This document shows positions 43,618-55,215 of a DNA stretch of 64,000 nucleotides, one piece after another (the first letter of the stretch is position 1; each line of letters begins with the position of its first letter). Position numbers and translations under genes: made by a program. The stretch is from Schistocerca nitens (lineage: Eukaryota > Arthropoda > Insecta > Orthoptera > Acrididae), in contig NC_064616.1 in NCBI RefSeq assembly GCF_023898315.1, positions 705,155,389 through 705,219,388 of the forward strand, written 5' to 3'. Below the pieces are notes generated by a model. It ran no database searches and had not been told where the DNA came from. It saw only the letters and a list, made by a program, of their open reading frames with translations.

Positions 43618-45080
43618 GAGTCTAACTGGCCATCTTTTCATGCCATAATTTATATGCTGCTGTCCAATACATTCTTGAGGTAGAACATCAGTGCACTTCA
43701 TAAAAATATAGACTATAATCTCATATTACAGCAAGAAGCATTTAGTTACGTATCTCTCTCGTGCGTAAGTGTTCTTGGTCTGTTAGATACACTGTTGTTC
43801 ATACTTCCGTTAATTTTGACTTGGATGGTACACATTTAACGTGTTGGGAAAGAAAATAGATGACTCTAAGGTAGTTTGCACATCCGCCATCAGCAGAAAT
43901 CGGAACCTATTCTATCTTGACATACCACAATGAGAGAAAGTGTGCGTGCCACCTGCCAGCGTTGTGTGTAAAATGAACCCACTTGTTTTTGGTGCAAAAA
44001 TGAGATTTTGCATTAATCTTCCAGTCCTTGTCTCTAACATATAAATTCCACCCTTTCTCATTTAAATTTCGTTAGCATTACCTTTCACTGGAAATGCCCT
44101 GCATCCTCATGAATGCATGTATAACGTCACCCACAGATCACTTCAAGGCGTTTAGCAAGCCATTTAACTGAATTCGGACAACATCTTGTTTACTTGCACA
44201 CTGTGGCAACTACATATATAACAAACAAATTCCTAGATGAATCCCACACAAAGTTATATTCACTTACTTTTATGTAAGTAATACTTCTTATCTACGCGAG
44301 TGGCTACGCACAAATTGCATCAACGAATGGACACAATGACCTACATTTTAACTTAGTGTTCTTCATATCCCTTAAGTTCGCAGTTACTATACTGCTTTTT
44401 GCGATAAAATTTTCCCATCAGCATGTCCATCCGAGAACTCAGAACTTGCAATCTTGTTTATTATTTCTTGTTCTTACACTATATTAAATGGATTTGAGGG
44501 GAGTATTTTAGGTAGTACAAAACTGGATTAGCGTGTCTTAAGGTAGCCTATTTCTGCAAAATAATTTAACACCTTTCACAAAAACGACATGTACTACATT
44601 CTCTGCAGATGCTTATTTACGAGGACTGCAAGTACAACCATGTATGCTTCCACATTCAAATAAAACAGTAGATCATAATCACACAGTATGTAAAGTAATT
44701 AGCCCGTTATGGATGATGATGACTGCTAGTTTTCTTCGTGCGCATGAGGTCGAAGTTTTTAACTCCTAAAATATTATGAGATGAGGATGAATATAAAGGA
44801 TACAAATCAAAAATCCAACCACAATATAAATATCACACTTTAAAATACACATGAGCCTCTTGAGAGGCCAAAGAGAGCATAAAACATCAATATTCACCGC
44901 ACCAAACTCTAAATTAAAATCCTTCCTTTAATCCCAAATTGAGGTCCCGTTTCTCTGTGATGACTGTTGGAGAGTCGCGTGCAAGCTGAGCAGGAATGTT
45001 CAGGTGAATATAGGTATGAATAACATCATACGATTATCGCATCACCAGCAGTTGCAGGGCAGTGGAGAATGGACTCGTCC
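43618..45080. other. Intron sequence, no recognised feature
   Basis: AT-rich unique-looking sequence after the donor site. No repeat terminus, RNA or coding region recognised. Confidence 0.4.
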
Positions 45081-45095
45081 TATAGGAACCAATGG

Positions 45096-45860
45096 CTAGC
45101 TTGATTTCCTCATGGTCGACAGCGTGTTAAGACTTAAATATGATAGTCTGTCAAAACCATATACCACACATCCATAGCAGGTGCTGGATCGTGCAAACTT
45201 TTGAGAAAAAGGAAGCAGACAAGTTCTGTCTGTATCCCACACTCTGTGGCTAACGCGTTGTAAAATATTAAGTGCTTTGAGAGACATTTCAATAAAAAAG
45301 ACAACAGTGTTTTCTACCCACTCATCCATTCTCCTAATTGTTGGTTGCAGTTTACGTTTGGTTGCTAGCAAACTGGGAGGACACCAGAGAAATAATTACC
45401 TAAAAATAAGGAGCCCTGTGGCTACTAACAGCTATTAAAATCACGGTCAAATTGAGAATGATATCTTGAGGGACAATGACATTGCGTATAAAACTACCTG
45501 ATAGGTAATCTCCGATTCGATATTTAAACTCGCGTGGGAAGGGGAAGGACCACAAGAACTGCATAAAGTTACGTAAAACTGTACGAGGATGTTACGAAGT
45601 ACTGCAGTGCTTCTCGATCGAAGGAAGAACCTATTAAGTGGTGCTTGCACTGGATAGCTCTTTCTATAGCCGCCTCCAGCAGGGTATGGTTATCAACGAT
45701 GGAATGATCTCTCCAGAACCGACACTGAAACGAACTGAGGAGCTGCCTGGATTCAAAGATGAAGACTCGTTGATCGGTGAGCATCAACTCCAAGACTTTC
45801 CAACGAAGCTTATGACTGCGACAATACTACAGCTACTACGTCATAAACAAGTCTTCCCAG
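45096..45860 (-). pseudogene. Jockey-clade LINE reverse transcriptase relic
   Basis: The 45569-45793 part on minus reads QCRFWRDHSIVDNHTLLEAA and QCKHHLIGSSFDREAL, matching the GFRRGRSTVDNL and VFFDIEKAYD blocks of Jockey/R1-type RT; the motif A Asp is kept, though FFD reads SFD. The 45096-45371 part reads KALNILQRVSHRVWDTDRTC and CYGCVVYGFDRLSYLSLNTL, the post-catalytic DYGCxVYGSA region. The catalytic FADD region between them is missing. It is a different clade from the CR1-like elements here. Confidence 0.72.
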
Positions 45861-46113
45861 TTTTAATCATAGAAATCAAAACTGCTTCAATTCACAAGCC
45901 GGGAAATTGTTCTGCTTTGTATTTGACGTTAAAAATCGAGAATTACTTCTTTTGCAGTTCTAATAGTGCAGTACAACGTACCATAATACCCTGTTACGTG
46001 TCACAAATAATACCGAATCCAGCTCCCACGCACAGAAATGGTGGTTGTAAACTTCAAAATTGAAGCTACAGAAGTCCCAATCGTTCTTCTCCGCTTTCAA
46101 TCAATAGTAAAGG
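45861..46113. other. Intron sequence, no recognised feature
   Basis: Short stretch between the Jockey relic and the Tigger terminus; nothing recognised. Confidence 0.35.
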
Positions 46114-46329
46114 AATACAGTAAAAGTCCGATAGTCCGACACGTTCGGAAACTGCCCTTTGCCGAATAACCGAAAATGCCGTATAACCGGGCGGTATCTC
46201 TTACTACCTTACAGCGAAAACAACTGTAACACTGTGCTTTGCAGTAAAATGTTCATCAGCAGAATCATCAGGTCAATAACTTTAGCTCAAAATTAGACCA
46301 GTGCCAAATTTTTATTCAAGACATTTAGT

Positions 46330-46659
46330 TTACACACAAGTACTGTATAATACTTTAGTTTGACATAAAAAAATTTCGAATGGGTTTTTGTTTTCGAAGT
46401 CTTTCTCGTTTGGCATAAAAGTTATTTCTAATGATATGTAAATCAATAAAATCAGAGGCATCAAATTAGCATTACACTCACCAAAAGTGATGAATTTATT
46501 TAGTGAATCTGCGGCTTCTGCCCAGCTGATTCTCTCCTCTTTTTCCGTTTCCTCATCTGAGTCACTCTCTTCAAGACTGAATTTAGGGCGAGGGTTTACT
46601 ACACTTTGGATAATGTCCTCATCGGTTAGCTCCTGTTCGATAGCTTCATTGCTATCCAT
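46330..46659 (-). pseudogene. Tigger transposase C-terminal fragment
   Basis: Acidic segment ELTDEDIIQSVVNPRPK and ESDSDEETEKEERISWAEAA, typical of the C-terminus of Tigger/jerky-like transposases (LTDEEIV block). It continues the fragment at 47981-48214 across the mariner insertion. Confidence 0.7.
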
Positions 46660-46662
46660 CTA

Positions 46663-48002
46663 CAGGGTTATTACAAATGATTGAAGCGATTTCACAGCTC
46701 TACAATAACTTTATTATTTGAGATATTTTCACAATGCTTTGCACACAGATACAAAAACTAAAAAAGTTTTTTTAGGCATTCACAAATGTTCGATATGTGG
46801 CCCTTTAGTGATTCGGCAGACATCAAGCCGATAATCAAGTTTGTCCCACACTCAGCGCAGCATGTCCCCATCAATGAGTTCGAAAGCATCGTTGATGCGA
46901 GCTCGCAGTTCTGGCACATTTCTTGGTAGAGGAGGTTTAAACACTGAATCATTCACATAACCCTACAGAAAGAAATCGCATGGGGTTAAGTCGGGAGAGC
47001 GTGGAGGCCATGACATGAATTGCTGATCATGATCTCCACTACGACCGATCCATCGGTTTTCCAATCTCCTGTTTAAGAAATGCCGAACATGATGATGGAA
47101 GTGCGGTGGAGCACCATCCTGTTGGAAGATGAAGTCGGCGCTGTCGGTCTCCAGTTGTGGCATGAGCCAATTTTCCAGCATGTTCAGATACACGTGTCCT
47201 GTAACGTTTTTTTCGCAGAAGAAAAAGGGGCCGTAAACTTTAAACCGTAAGATTGCACAAAACACGTTAACTTTTGGTGAATTGCGAATTTGCTGCACGA
47301 ATGCGTGAGGATTCTCTACCGCCCAGATTCGCACATTGTGTCTGTTCACTTCAGCATTAGGAAAAAATGTTGCTTCATCACTGAAAACAAGTTTCGCACT
47401 GAACGCATCCTCTTCCATGGGCTGTTGCAACCGCGCCGAAAATTCAAAGCGTTTGACTTTGTCATCGGGTGTCAGGGCTTGTAGCAATTGTAAACGGTAA
47501 GGCGTCTGCTTTAGCCTTTTCCGTAAGATTTTCCAAACCGTCGGCTGTGGTACATTTAGCTCCCTGCTTGCTTTATTCGTCGACTTCCGTGGGTTACGCG
47601 TGAAACTTGCCCGCACGCGTTCAACCGTTTCTTCGCTCACTGCAGGCCGACCCGTTGATTTCCCCTTACAGAGGCATCCAGAAGCTTTAAACTGGGCATA
47701 CCATCGCCGAATGGAGTTAGCAGTTGGTGGATCTTTGTTGAACTTCGTACTGAAGTGTCGTTGCACTGTTATGACTGACTGATGTGAGTGCATTTCAAGC
47801 ACGACATACGCTTTCTCGGCTCCTGTCGCCATTTGGTCTCACTGCGCTCTCAAGCGCCCTGGCGGCAGAAACCTGAAGTGCGGCTTCAGCCGAACAAACT
47901 TTATGAGTTTTTCTACGTATCTGTAGTGTGTCGTGACCATATGTCAATGAATGGAGCTACAGTGAATTTATGAAATCGCTTCAATCATTTGTAATAGCCC
48001 TG
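46663..48002 (-). mobile_element. mariner-type transposon with D-to-D spacing of 46
   Basis: Terminal inverted repeats of about 34 bp: CAGGGTTATTACAAATGATT then GAAGCGATTTCA (left), the right mirror having CTATT in place of TTATT. TA at 46661-46662 and 48003-48004. 1340 bp. Its transposase on minus is nearly complete. It inserted into the Tigger element and is therefore younger. Confidence 0.94.
46780..47832 (-). pseudogene. mariner-type transposase with two nonsense codons
   Basis: Starts MATGAEKAYVVLEMHSHQSV at 47832, an N-terminal helix-turn-helix region of the DUF4817 type (about residues 1-55: VITVQRHFSTKFNKDPPTAN). A second DNA-binding region follows (GRPAVSEETVERVRASFTRN). Catalytic residues: VFSDEATF, FIFQQDGAPPH and SPDLTPCDFFL, with 46 residues between the second and third Asp. 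After DFFL the expected Trp is TAG (46960-46962), and a second TGA replaces another Trp codon near 46860. The rest is open to HIEHL and a stop at 46780. About 350 codons. Confidence 0.9.
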
Positions 48003-48497
48003 TACATCCACTCCGCGAGTTCAGATACGTTCTGCAAAGGATTGTTGTTGGTTACTCTTCTTATAACATCCAAAACTTCACACACTGATTCGGGACGTTG
48101 CTCCTCCTCAACAATCTGTAGTGTTGAATCAAATGTAGGATCTGCTGTTGGCTGAAGTTTTCTCAAGAACCGCTGTAAAGTAACCTTTGGTACTTGAGCC
48201 CAAGACAGTGCCACGGCATATACGGCATCTCGTGCACTAAGTTTTTATGAAAGTCAGTTGCATCACAGCCAGTGTTAAACAGGCCATGAAGGAAATAGCT
48301 TCTACAAAATAGTTTAATGTTCTAGACGACCGTTGATCCATTGGTTGAATCAGTGATGTGACATTACGTGGGAGAATTGTTGCAAATATGTTTCCAAAAA
48401 CCAACTCAGCTAATGGCATGTGTGTTTTACAGTTGTACAAAAGAAGGATGGTTTTGCTGTCTTCTGGTATAACAAAGTTTTTTAAATTTTCTTCCAA
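47981..48497 (-). pseudogene. Tigger transposase DDE domain fragment
   Basis: 48497 downward reads EDSKTILLLYNCKTHMPLAE, the LLLLDNAPSH block with Asp replaced by Tyr, then LPRNVTSLIQPMDQRSSRTL, the strongly conserved PPNVTSLIQPMDQGV block. After a shift, ALSWAQVPKVTLQRFLRKLQ and SVCEVLDVIRRVTNNNP follow. Family membership is certain; the catalytic Asp substitution and shifts make it dead. Confidence 0.87.
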
Positions 48498-49370
48498 ACA
48501 AGAACGATGAAGAAACAGTTTTTGAAAAGGATGGCAGTCATATATTAATATTATTGAGCATCATAATGAACATGCAAGTTCCTAACATTCTTAAATGCCT
48601 GAGGTTTTCCAGATTTTCCAATTACAAAAGGAGTTATTCGGAGGCTTCCAGAAGCATTAGCACATAGCAAAACTGTCAATCTGTCTTTTCATTTTTTGAA
48701 ACCCTTTAGTCGCCTTTCTACATCCCCCAGCTAGAGTAGATGTTGATAGGCACCACCTAATAGGCCTGTTTCATCGGCATTGTAAATCTGATCACTCGTT
48801 AGATTACTATCTGATATTATTTCTTCAAACTCGTCTTTGTATTTTTCTGCTGGGTCTTGGTTTGCTGATAGTGTTTTTCCAGTTACATCAAGTTTTCGAA
48901 TTCCATGCCGAAACTCAAAGTTTCTGAGTCAACCATCAGAAATATGCGTTCACTTTCGGCAACACCTAAATCTTGTCCAGATTTCATTGCCTTTTCAGTA
49001 ACCATTAGCCCCTTTATCGGTTTTCACCCGGAGCATACTGGACTAAACCATCTGTATAATACGCTATCTATTTGTTGCAATTTTGGGGTTATAATTTTTG
49101 TTTGGAGCAAATTTTTCAGTTGTCACCTATTGAGAAGCAAATTTCATTAGTTAATCTTTGTGTTTCTTTTATGTCGTAAATGGTTCACGAGCCAATATTA
49201 AATACATTCATCAGAATATTTCTATTCTCACCTTTCTCCAGTTGTTTGACGATTTCAAGTTTCTGGATGGTGGTGAGAGTTACGTGCTTACATTTGTCTC
49301 TCGATTTAGAACTTGAAGAACTTCCCGGTTTAGATAACATTGTCACTGCTTAAATGCGATAAAACTTCCA

Positions 49371-49560
49371 AAAAATGGCTCTGAGCACTATGGGACTCAA
49401 CTGCTGAGGTCATAAGTCCCCTAGAACTTAGAACTACTTAAACCTAACTAACCTAAGGACAACACAGACATCCATGCCCGAGGCAGGATTCGAACCTGCG
49501 ACCGTAGCGGTCGCGCGGTTCCAGACTGTAGCGCCAGAACCGCTCGGCCACCAGCGGCCG
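49371..49560 (-). mobile_element. tRNA-derived SINE, head type 1
   Basis: Target duplication GCGATAAAACTTCCA at 49356-49370 and 49561-49575. Inverted B box GATTCGAACCTGCG, head ending GGCCGCTGGTGGCCGAGCGG on minus, common body and tail. Confidence 0.92.
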
Positions 49561-49949
49561 GCGATAAAACTTCCACTGGGTACTTTGATATTTAAGCTCA
49601 CTACGGTAATACGGATGCTTCTTCGGAAGAAAAAATGGTGAAAACAGCTCGCAATCAAAACAAAGAACTGAACCTCAGTGTGGTGACAGCCGAGATCAGT
49701 CGAGTACAGCTTGAACGCTTCCGATTGCTTCTGAACAATGGCGATTGCGTCTAACAGTAGCAGACGCCTGGTGAAAACCTCCGAGTGGTTCAGAATCTGG
49801 GATGGTGCCGGACTATCGGGCGTTCCGGACTGTTGGATGTCGGACTAACGAAAGACTATTGTACTAAATTCTGGCTGGCGCTAACAGTAGTTTCTTGATA
49901 GGGGTCGGTTTCCGTAGATTTCTTTCAGACACTGCGAAATGTTGAATTT

Positions 49950-50300
49950 CCAGGCAGAAAAAAACAGTCCCGGAGCAGGACTCGAACTTGGAACCTTTGC
50001 CTTCCTAGGACAAGTGCTTTACCGAATTTTTTTGCGTTTTGTTCGTTACTGGTCGTTGTATTGGATCGTAGTGGACGTCACATGACATTCGTTGAAGTTC
50101 GTTTTGATCCCTTCACTCAGTTTATTTTATTTTATTTATTTTTATTACAGAGGCAACGAACACGCTGAGATACCGTGCCGGCGCCTGAGCTATCCAGGCA
50201 CGGCCCACAATCCGCCGCCACTTCTCCTATTACCTCTCGCCGATCTTCTTAACTTCACAGATGTTCTTCCGCAAACCTGGCACTATCCGCTGCAGAGCTG
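49950..50300 (-). repeat. tRNA-like repeats (type 6 split by a second repeat)
   Basis: 49955-50030 resembles the tRNA-like fragment at 7384 (GGACTCGAACTTGGAACCTT, AAGTGCTTTACCG). A different piece at about 50030-50175 contains a T-rich stretch and ATTACAGAGGCAACGAACAC, another dispersed repeat. The type 6 flank seems to resume at 50175 with CCGGCGCCTGAGCTATCC. Recognition is by eye. Confidence 0.45.
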
Positions 50301-51405
50301 ATATTCATTCTTGAGATTTCTAAATCTTTCAAACGTATTGAGACAGGGAAAAAGTCTCTTGGAGCGCATACCATCGAGCACTTCCCACTGAGCAATGATG
50401 GCGAGGACTGGAAAAAAAATCAAGGGATCAATGGTGTGGAACAACCCCTTAACAGTCCTGAAGTTTGTGCTCTTCCTCATCTTCAGAAGATATAGTTCTT
50501 CTGACAACGTGGAGCTCTCAGTATCTTGGTACCGTTAGAAGTTGGTATAGGAGTTCCATAGAGCGTTAGCTGCGTTAAACAAGCTAAGGTGATGTATGAT
50601 GAAGTTGAAGATAGTATTTTTGGCTACTGCCTCTTGAAGGGGTCACAGAGGAAACCTATAGTGACCGCGTGATGCACATACACTGTCGAAGTAACTGTTT
50701 CTGAGTTCTTAGGGAGAGAGGCAGGTGAAAAGTGGAAAGCTTCGTCTTCAAAGATGGCCACCTTTCCTTTAGTGCTCTCCTATTGAGGCTGTCCATTTCT
50801 AGGAGGCTACAACACTTAAACACAGGGGTGTCTGATAGTTTAAAATATAATTTCTTGAAGATACGAAGACGGGTCTACTGTAGAGTGGAACTCATCTTAC
50901 CGGTTATGTTTAGTATCCTTCTTTCCGTTTCCTCACCATTCAGATGGAAACACTGGCAATTGTTACAACTTGTTGAAGCCGTCGAGCAGGCTTCAGAATC
51001 CATGCCAACTGCTAAAAGGCATTCTAATGACTAAGATAGTATCTTTAGAGTATGGTCTGACTTGCTAGCTCGCTCTTTATGTCTCTATGGTTGAGAAGAT
51101 GTTGAGCATCATTGGATCATGTCTATATTCTTCTACGGGGTGTGGACCAAATTGCAGATTTTATCTTTATGTGAACACTCGAATATACATATCTTCAAAC
51201 AACCTTTCATTAATAGTGTTAATGTCGACGAATATTTGTAAATATGCAACAAGCACATATGGATTTCGAACTTGATAAAATTGGTTAGCTTCAGTAAATG
51301 AAATTCCAGGATACTTTTCTCTTCAATGAGAATCTTACAGTCTCGACTCCACATAAGGTGATCGTCCGAAAAGCGTACTTGGTGATGCACAAGAGGTTCC
51401 TTCCT
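50301..51405. other. Intron sequence, no recognised feature
   Basis: Open frames at 50283-50507, 50732-51034 and 51133-51408 have no signature I recognise. They may be remnants of an unknown element, but I cannot support this. Confidence 0.35.
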
Positions 51406-51416
51406 CATGTGTGGCT

Positions 51417-51618
51417 CAAAAATGGTTCAAATGGATCTGAGCTCTATGAGACTTAACTTCTGAGGTCATCAGTCGCCTAGAACTTAGAACTAATTAAACC
51501 TAACTAACCTAAGGACATCACACGCATCCATGCCCGAGGCAGGATTCGAACCTGCGACCGTAGCGGTCGCTCGGTTCCAGACTGTAGCGCCCAGAACCGC
51601 ACGGCCACTCCGGCCGGC
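51417..51618 (-). mobile_element. tRNA-derived SINE, head type 1
   Basis: Target duplication CATGTGTGGCT at 51406-51416 and 51619-51629. Inverted B box GATTCGAACCTGCG, head ending GCCGGCCGGAGTGGCCG on minus, common body and tail. Confidence 0.93.
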
Positions 51619-51629
51619 CATGTGTGGCT

Positions 51630-52050
51630 TGTCCGCATTTCGTACATATAACTTTTCCTTGAAAGACACGGTTGTTTGCCCAAATGCTGCAGGGATTAAT
51701 AAGTCGCTAACGACTGTTTTGGCTCAGCTGTAATCGCCACCAGCGGTCCGTAACATAACACGCGGCTATGATTTTTTACAGAGTTTCTTGTCATCCTCGC
51801 GATCCAGGCTATTAAACCAAGATTCCGTACCATCTGATACACCAGGTGGTTATAGTTAAAGTGCATCTACTCACAGAGGTCCAGTGTGGGCGCCATTTGT
51901 CGTATGGCGTCGAAATTTGTTAGATATTCTTCAGCGTTAATTTGCGAACGGATTTACGCTGGAAAAAAATTAGTTCCAGTTTTGGTCACCAGGTGCAAAT
52001 CTGTCACTTTGAATGCAAGAAAGACATATAGAAATGTTTCTATATTCAAT
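51630..52050. other. Intron sequence, no recognised feature
   Basis: Nothing recognised between the SINE and the direct-repeat-flanked mariner relic. Confidence 0.35.
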
Positions 52051-52918
52051 GGCCATAAAACGTCAAACAAGTGAGAGAGGCATAATGTTGATTTTATTAT
52101 TAACGGCCTCTTACCCGGTTTGTTCAATGTGAGCACTGGAGACGTCGAAGAGATGCTGCTTCGGCTTCGGTAAAACGACGTGATCAACAGTTGTTCACAG
52201 CAGTTCTGGTGGAACCTGAGCAACGTATTCCTGTATACTGGCCTTTAGATCAGGTAGAGCCGAACGTATCCCAGGTAAACAAGCTATTATAGATGTCCCC
52301 AGAGGCAAAAGTCACATGGATTCAGATCGGATGATGCATCTGGAAAACGTCTGGAGACAACACGTTCGTGGAAGGCTGCATAAAGCGGATGTTTAACTGG
52401 GCGAGTTACTTGATGAGCCGGCCGGTGTGGCCGTGCGGTTCTAGGCGCTTCAGTCTGAAACCGCGTGACCGCGACGGTCGCAGTTTCGAATCCTGCCTCG
52501 GGCATGGATGTGTGTGATGTCCTTAGGTTAGTTAGGTTTAAGTAGTTCTAAGTTCTAGGGGACTGATGACCACAGATGTTAAGTCCCATAGTGCTCAGAG
52601 CCATTTGAACCATCTGACTTGATGAGTTGCCTCATCTTGAATGAAAACAATGGTTTCCACACAGTTGCACTCTTCCAAAGCAGGAATAACAAGTTTTACA
52701 AGATCTCGATAACCCGCAAACGTCATGGTGTAACTGCAGGATCTCTGGGTGTATTCTCTTCGAAGAAGAACGGACCGACAGAAATGGGACGTGGCCATAA
52801 AAGGTCAAACAAGAGAGAAAGGCATAATGTTGATTTTATTATTAACGGCCACTTACCCATTTTGTTCAATGTGAGCACTGGAGACGTCGAAGAGATGCTG
52901 CTTCGGCTTCGGTAAAAC
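52051..52918 (-). mobile_element. mariner-type relic flanked by 126-bp direct repeats, with SINE
   Basis: Direct repeats 52051-52176 and 52793-52918 differ at about ten sites by eye (GGCCATAAAACGTCAAACAA against GGCCATAAAAGGTCAAACAA at the start; identical over GTCGAAGAGATGCTGCTTCG). Between them the minus strand encodes VETIVFIQDEATHQ (second Asp block), a SINE, then VKHPLYAAFHERVVSRRFPD and SSDLNPCDFCLWGHL (third Asp block), fragments of a mariner transposase related to that at 46780-47832. Confidence 0.72.
52418..52616 (+). mobile_element. tRNA-derived SINE, head type 1
   Basis: Target duplication ACTTGATGAG at 52408-52417 and 52617-52626. Head CGGCCGGTGTGGCCGTGCGG, B box GTTTCGAATCC, common body and tail. 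Inserted between the catalytic blocks of the mariner relic. Confidence 0.93.
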
Positions 52919-53452
52919 TCATTTATGTGAACAGCCTAGTGCCACTTCCTCATCCTGTTACTAAAGTGGGAATTAAATCGACATGTATTCCATAAAAACG
53001 TAACTGATCTAACAGGATGATACGACGGACGTCATTAAATACCTTTGATAAGCCAGAGAAGACACTATTTGGTGGTATTTCATCATTTAAAATTTTTATT
53101 ATTTACTGACTGAATGTTTAAAAAGCATTTCGGTAGAGTGGATCCTTTGAAATCATAACTGGGACTGGAGAAGTATCCCACTATTTTACAAGCCATGAGT
53201 ACATCACCATAAAAATCCTTTCGCAAACTGATATTTTCATAGGGTACTTACTGACGTCTGTTGAGTCATCTTTCTTATAGAGAAGCCTAATAATAGCATA
53301 TTATAATCTATTTGGAAAAAAAGCCCTGGACTAACAACATATTAATCTTAATTACAGATTATATAAACACTACTTTATGAGTTCCGTTCCTCAGTCGGTA
53401 TAAACGGAATTGCTATATGATCTCTCTGTCTGTGTCTGTCTGTTCGATGGTT
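52919..53452. other. Intron sequence, no recognised feature
   Basis: AT-rich. A short CTGTCTGTGTCTGTCTG run near 53427 precedes the tandem repeat. Nothing else recognised. Confidence 0.35.
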
Positions 53453-53720
53453 AAGACCCCTTTATCTTAGGAAGGGTGGAGATATAATGATGAAATTTGC
53501 TTCGGGTACTAATGTCTACAGTCCCTCGGTGGTGTTACAAATTTAAGCTTATAAGTCACTGCAATCAAAAAATACGGCCGTCTGTAAATACCTCTTTGCC
53601 TTAGGAATGGGTAATGGTATCAAGTTGAAATTTGTACCAAATATTAAGATCTACGGCCCCTTGGAGGTGTAACTAATTTAAGCTTCTAAGTCAACACAGT
53701 CAAAGGATATGGCCATATAT
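53453..53720. repeat. Tandem repeat, two diverged units of about 134 bp
   Basis: Units at about 53453-53586 and 53587-53720 share CTTTATCTTAGGAAGGGT or CTTTGCCTTAGGAATGGGT, a GAAATTTG block, TCTACAGTCCCTCGG or TCTACGGCCCCTTGG, AATTTAAGCTTATAAGTCA or AATTTAAGCTTCTAAGTCA and a GGCCGT or GGCCAT end. It resembles subterminal repeats of a DNA transposon, but no terminus was found. Confidence 0.7.
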
Positions 53721-53989
53721 ATTACATAGTTTGGTATTATTAAACTGACTCAACAAAACTTATGGATGAACTGTTTATACACACATATGAAAAACAGTTT
53801 TGCATCACTTCGGTTCCGAGTGTTCCGGAACATGTACAGAAAATTGGAATAAAGATCAATATAAACATTTCCGCCATTTTTATTGCTCATGAGAACCACA
53901 CATTGCATGTTGTAGCACCACACAGCGAGACCTTCAGAGGTGGTGGTCGACACTGATGTACATACCTGCACATCTAATACCCAGTAGCA

Positions 53990-55215
53990 CGTCCTCTTAC
54001 ATTGATGCGTGCGGGTATTCGTCGTGTCATACTATCCACAAGTACATCAACGCACTGTCTGTCTAGATTGTCCCACTCCTCAACGGCGATTCGGCGTAGA
54101 TCCCTCATAGTGATTCGTGGGTAACGTCGCCCATAAACAGCCCTTTTCAATCTATCCCAGGCATGTTCGATAGAGTTCATGTCTGGAGAACGTGCTGGCC
54201 ACTCTAGTCGAGCAATGTCGTTATCCTAAAGGAAGTCATTCACAAGATGTGCACGATGGGGGCGTGAATTGACGTTCATAAAGACGAATGCCTCGCCAAT
54301 ATGCTGCCGATATGGTTGCACTATCGGTCGGAGGATGGCATTCACGTATCGTATAGCTGTTACGGCGCCTTTCATGACCACCAGTGGCGTACGTCGGCCA
54401 CACATGTTGCCACCCCAAAACAGCAGGGACCCTCCACCTAGCTGCACTCGCTGGACAGTGTGTCTAAGGCATTCAGCCTGACGGGGTTGCCTCCAAACAC
54501 GTCTCCGACAACTGTCTGGTTGGAGGCATATGCGACACTCATCGATGAAGAGAACGTGATGCCAGACCTGAGCGGTCCATTCGGCATGTTGCTGGGCCCA
54601 CTTTACCGCGCTGCAGGGTGTCGTGGTTGCAAAGATGGACCTCGCCATGGACGTCGGGAGTGAGGTTGCGCATCATGCAGCCCATTGCGCGCAGTTTCAG
54701 CTGTTCAAATGGTTCAAATGGCTCTGAGCACTATGGGACTCAACTGCTGTGGTCATCAGTCCCCTAGAACTTAGAACTACTTAAACCTAACCTAAGGACA
54801 TCACACACAGCCATGCCCGAGGCAGGATTCGAACCTGCGACCGTAGCAGTCGCACGGTTCCGGACTGCGCGCCTAGAACCGCGAGACCACCGCGGCCGGC
54901 GAGTTTCAGCTGTAACACGGCGTCCTGTGGCTGCACGAAAAGCATTATTCAACATGGTGGCGTTGCTGTCAGGGTTCCTCCGAGCCACAATCCGTAGGAA
55001 GCGGTCATCCATTGCAGATGTAGCCCTTGGGAGGCCTGAGCGAGGGATGTCATCGACAGTTCCTGTCTCTCTGTATCTCCTCCATGTCCGAACAACATCG
55101 CTTTGGTTCACTCTGAGGCACCTGGACACTTTCTTTGTGGAGAGCCCTTTCTGGCACAAAGTAACAATGCGGATGCGATCGAACCGCGGAATTGACTGTC
55201 TAGGAATGGTTGAAC
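53990..55215 (-). pseudogene. Tc1-like transposase, family B, broken
   Basis: The expected start codon is changed (the position aligned with CAT reads AAT near 55205). N-terminal LSTKKVSRCLRVNQSDVVRT and WRRYRETGTVDDIPRSGLPR are followed by the SINE at 54901. After it come FIDECRICLQPDSCRRRVWR (first Asp), FMNVNSRPHRAHL (the residue aligned with the second Asp is Val) and MNSIEHAWDRLKRA (Glu). It ends near 53990 with RGRATGY. Not functional. Confidence 0.87.
54705..54901 (-). mobile_element. tRNA-derived SINE, head type 1
   Basis: Target duplication AGTTTCAGCTGT at 54693-54704 and 54902-54913. Inverted B box GATTCGAACCTGCG, head ending GCCGGCCGCGGTGG on minus. Inside family B copy 3. Confidence 0.93.

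Larger units (their letters stand above)
46114..49862 (-). mobile_element. Tigger/pogo-type transposon with nested mariner and SINE
   Basis: Termini: left TACAGTAAAAGTCCGATAGT then CCGAC, right mirror TACAATAGTCTTTCGTTAGT then CCGAC. The minus-strand transposase is decayed. Its N-terminus near 49340-49230 shows KHVTLTTIQKLEIVKQLEKG, the psq-type helix-turn-helix of CENP-B-like proteins. The DDE_1 region is at 48237-48497 and a C-terminal acidic segment at 46330-46659. A mariner-type element splits the C-terminal part (46663-48002) and a SINE is at 49371-49560. Confidence 0.85.

Noticed and set aside
50283..51408. Possible genes on both strands
   Set aside because: Open frames are short, overlapping and have no recognised motif.
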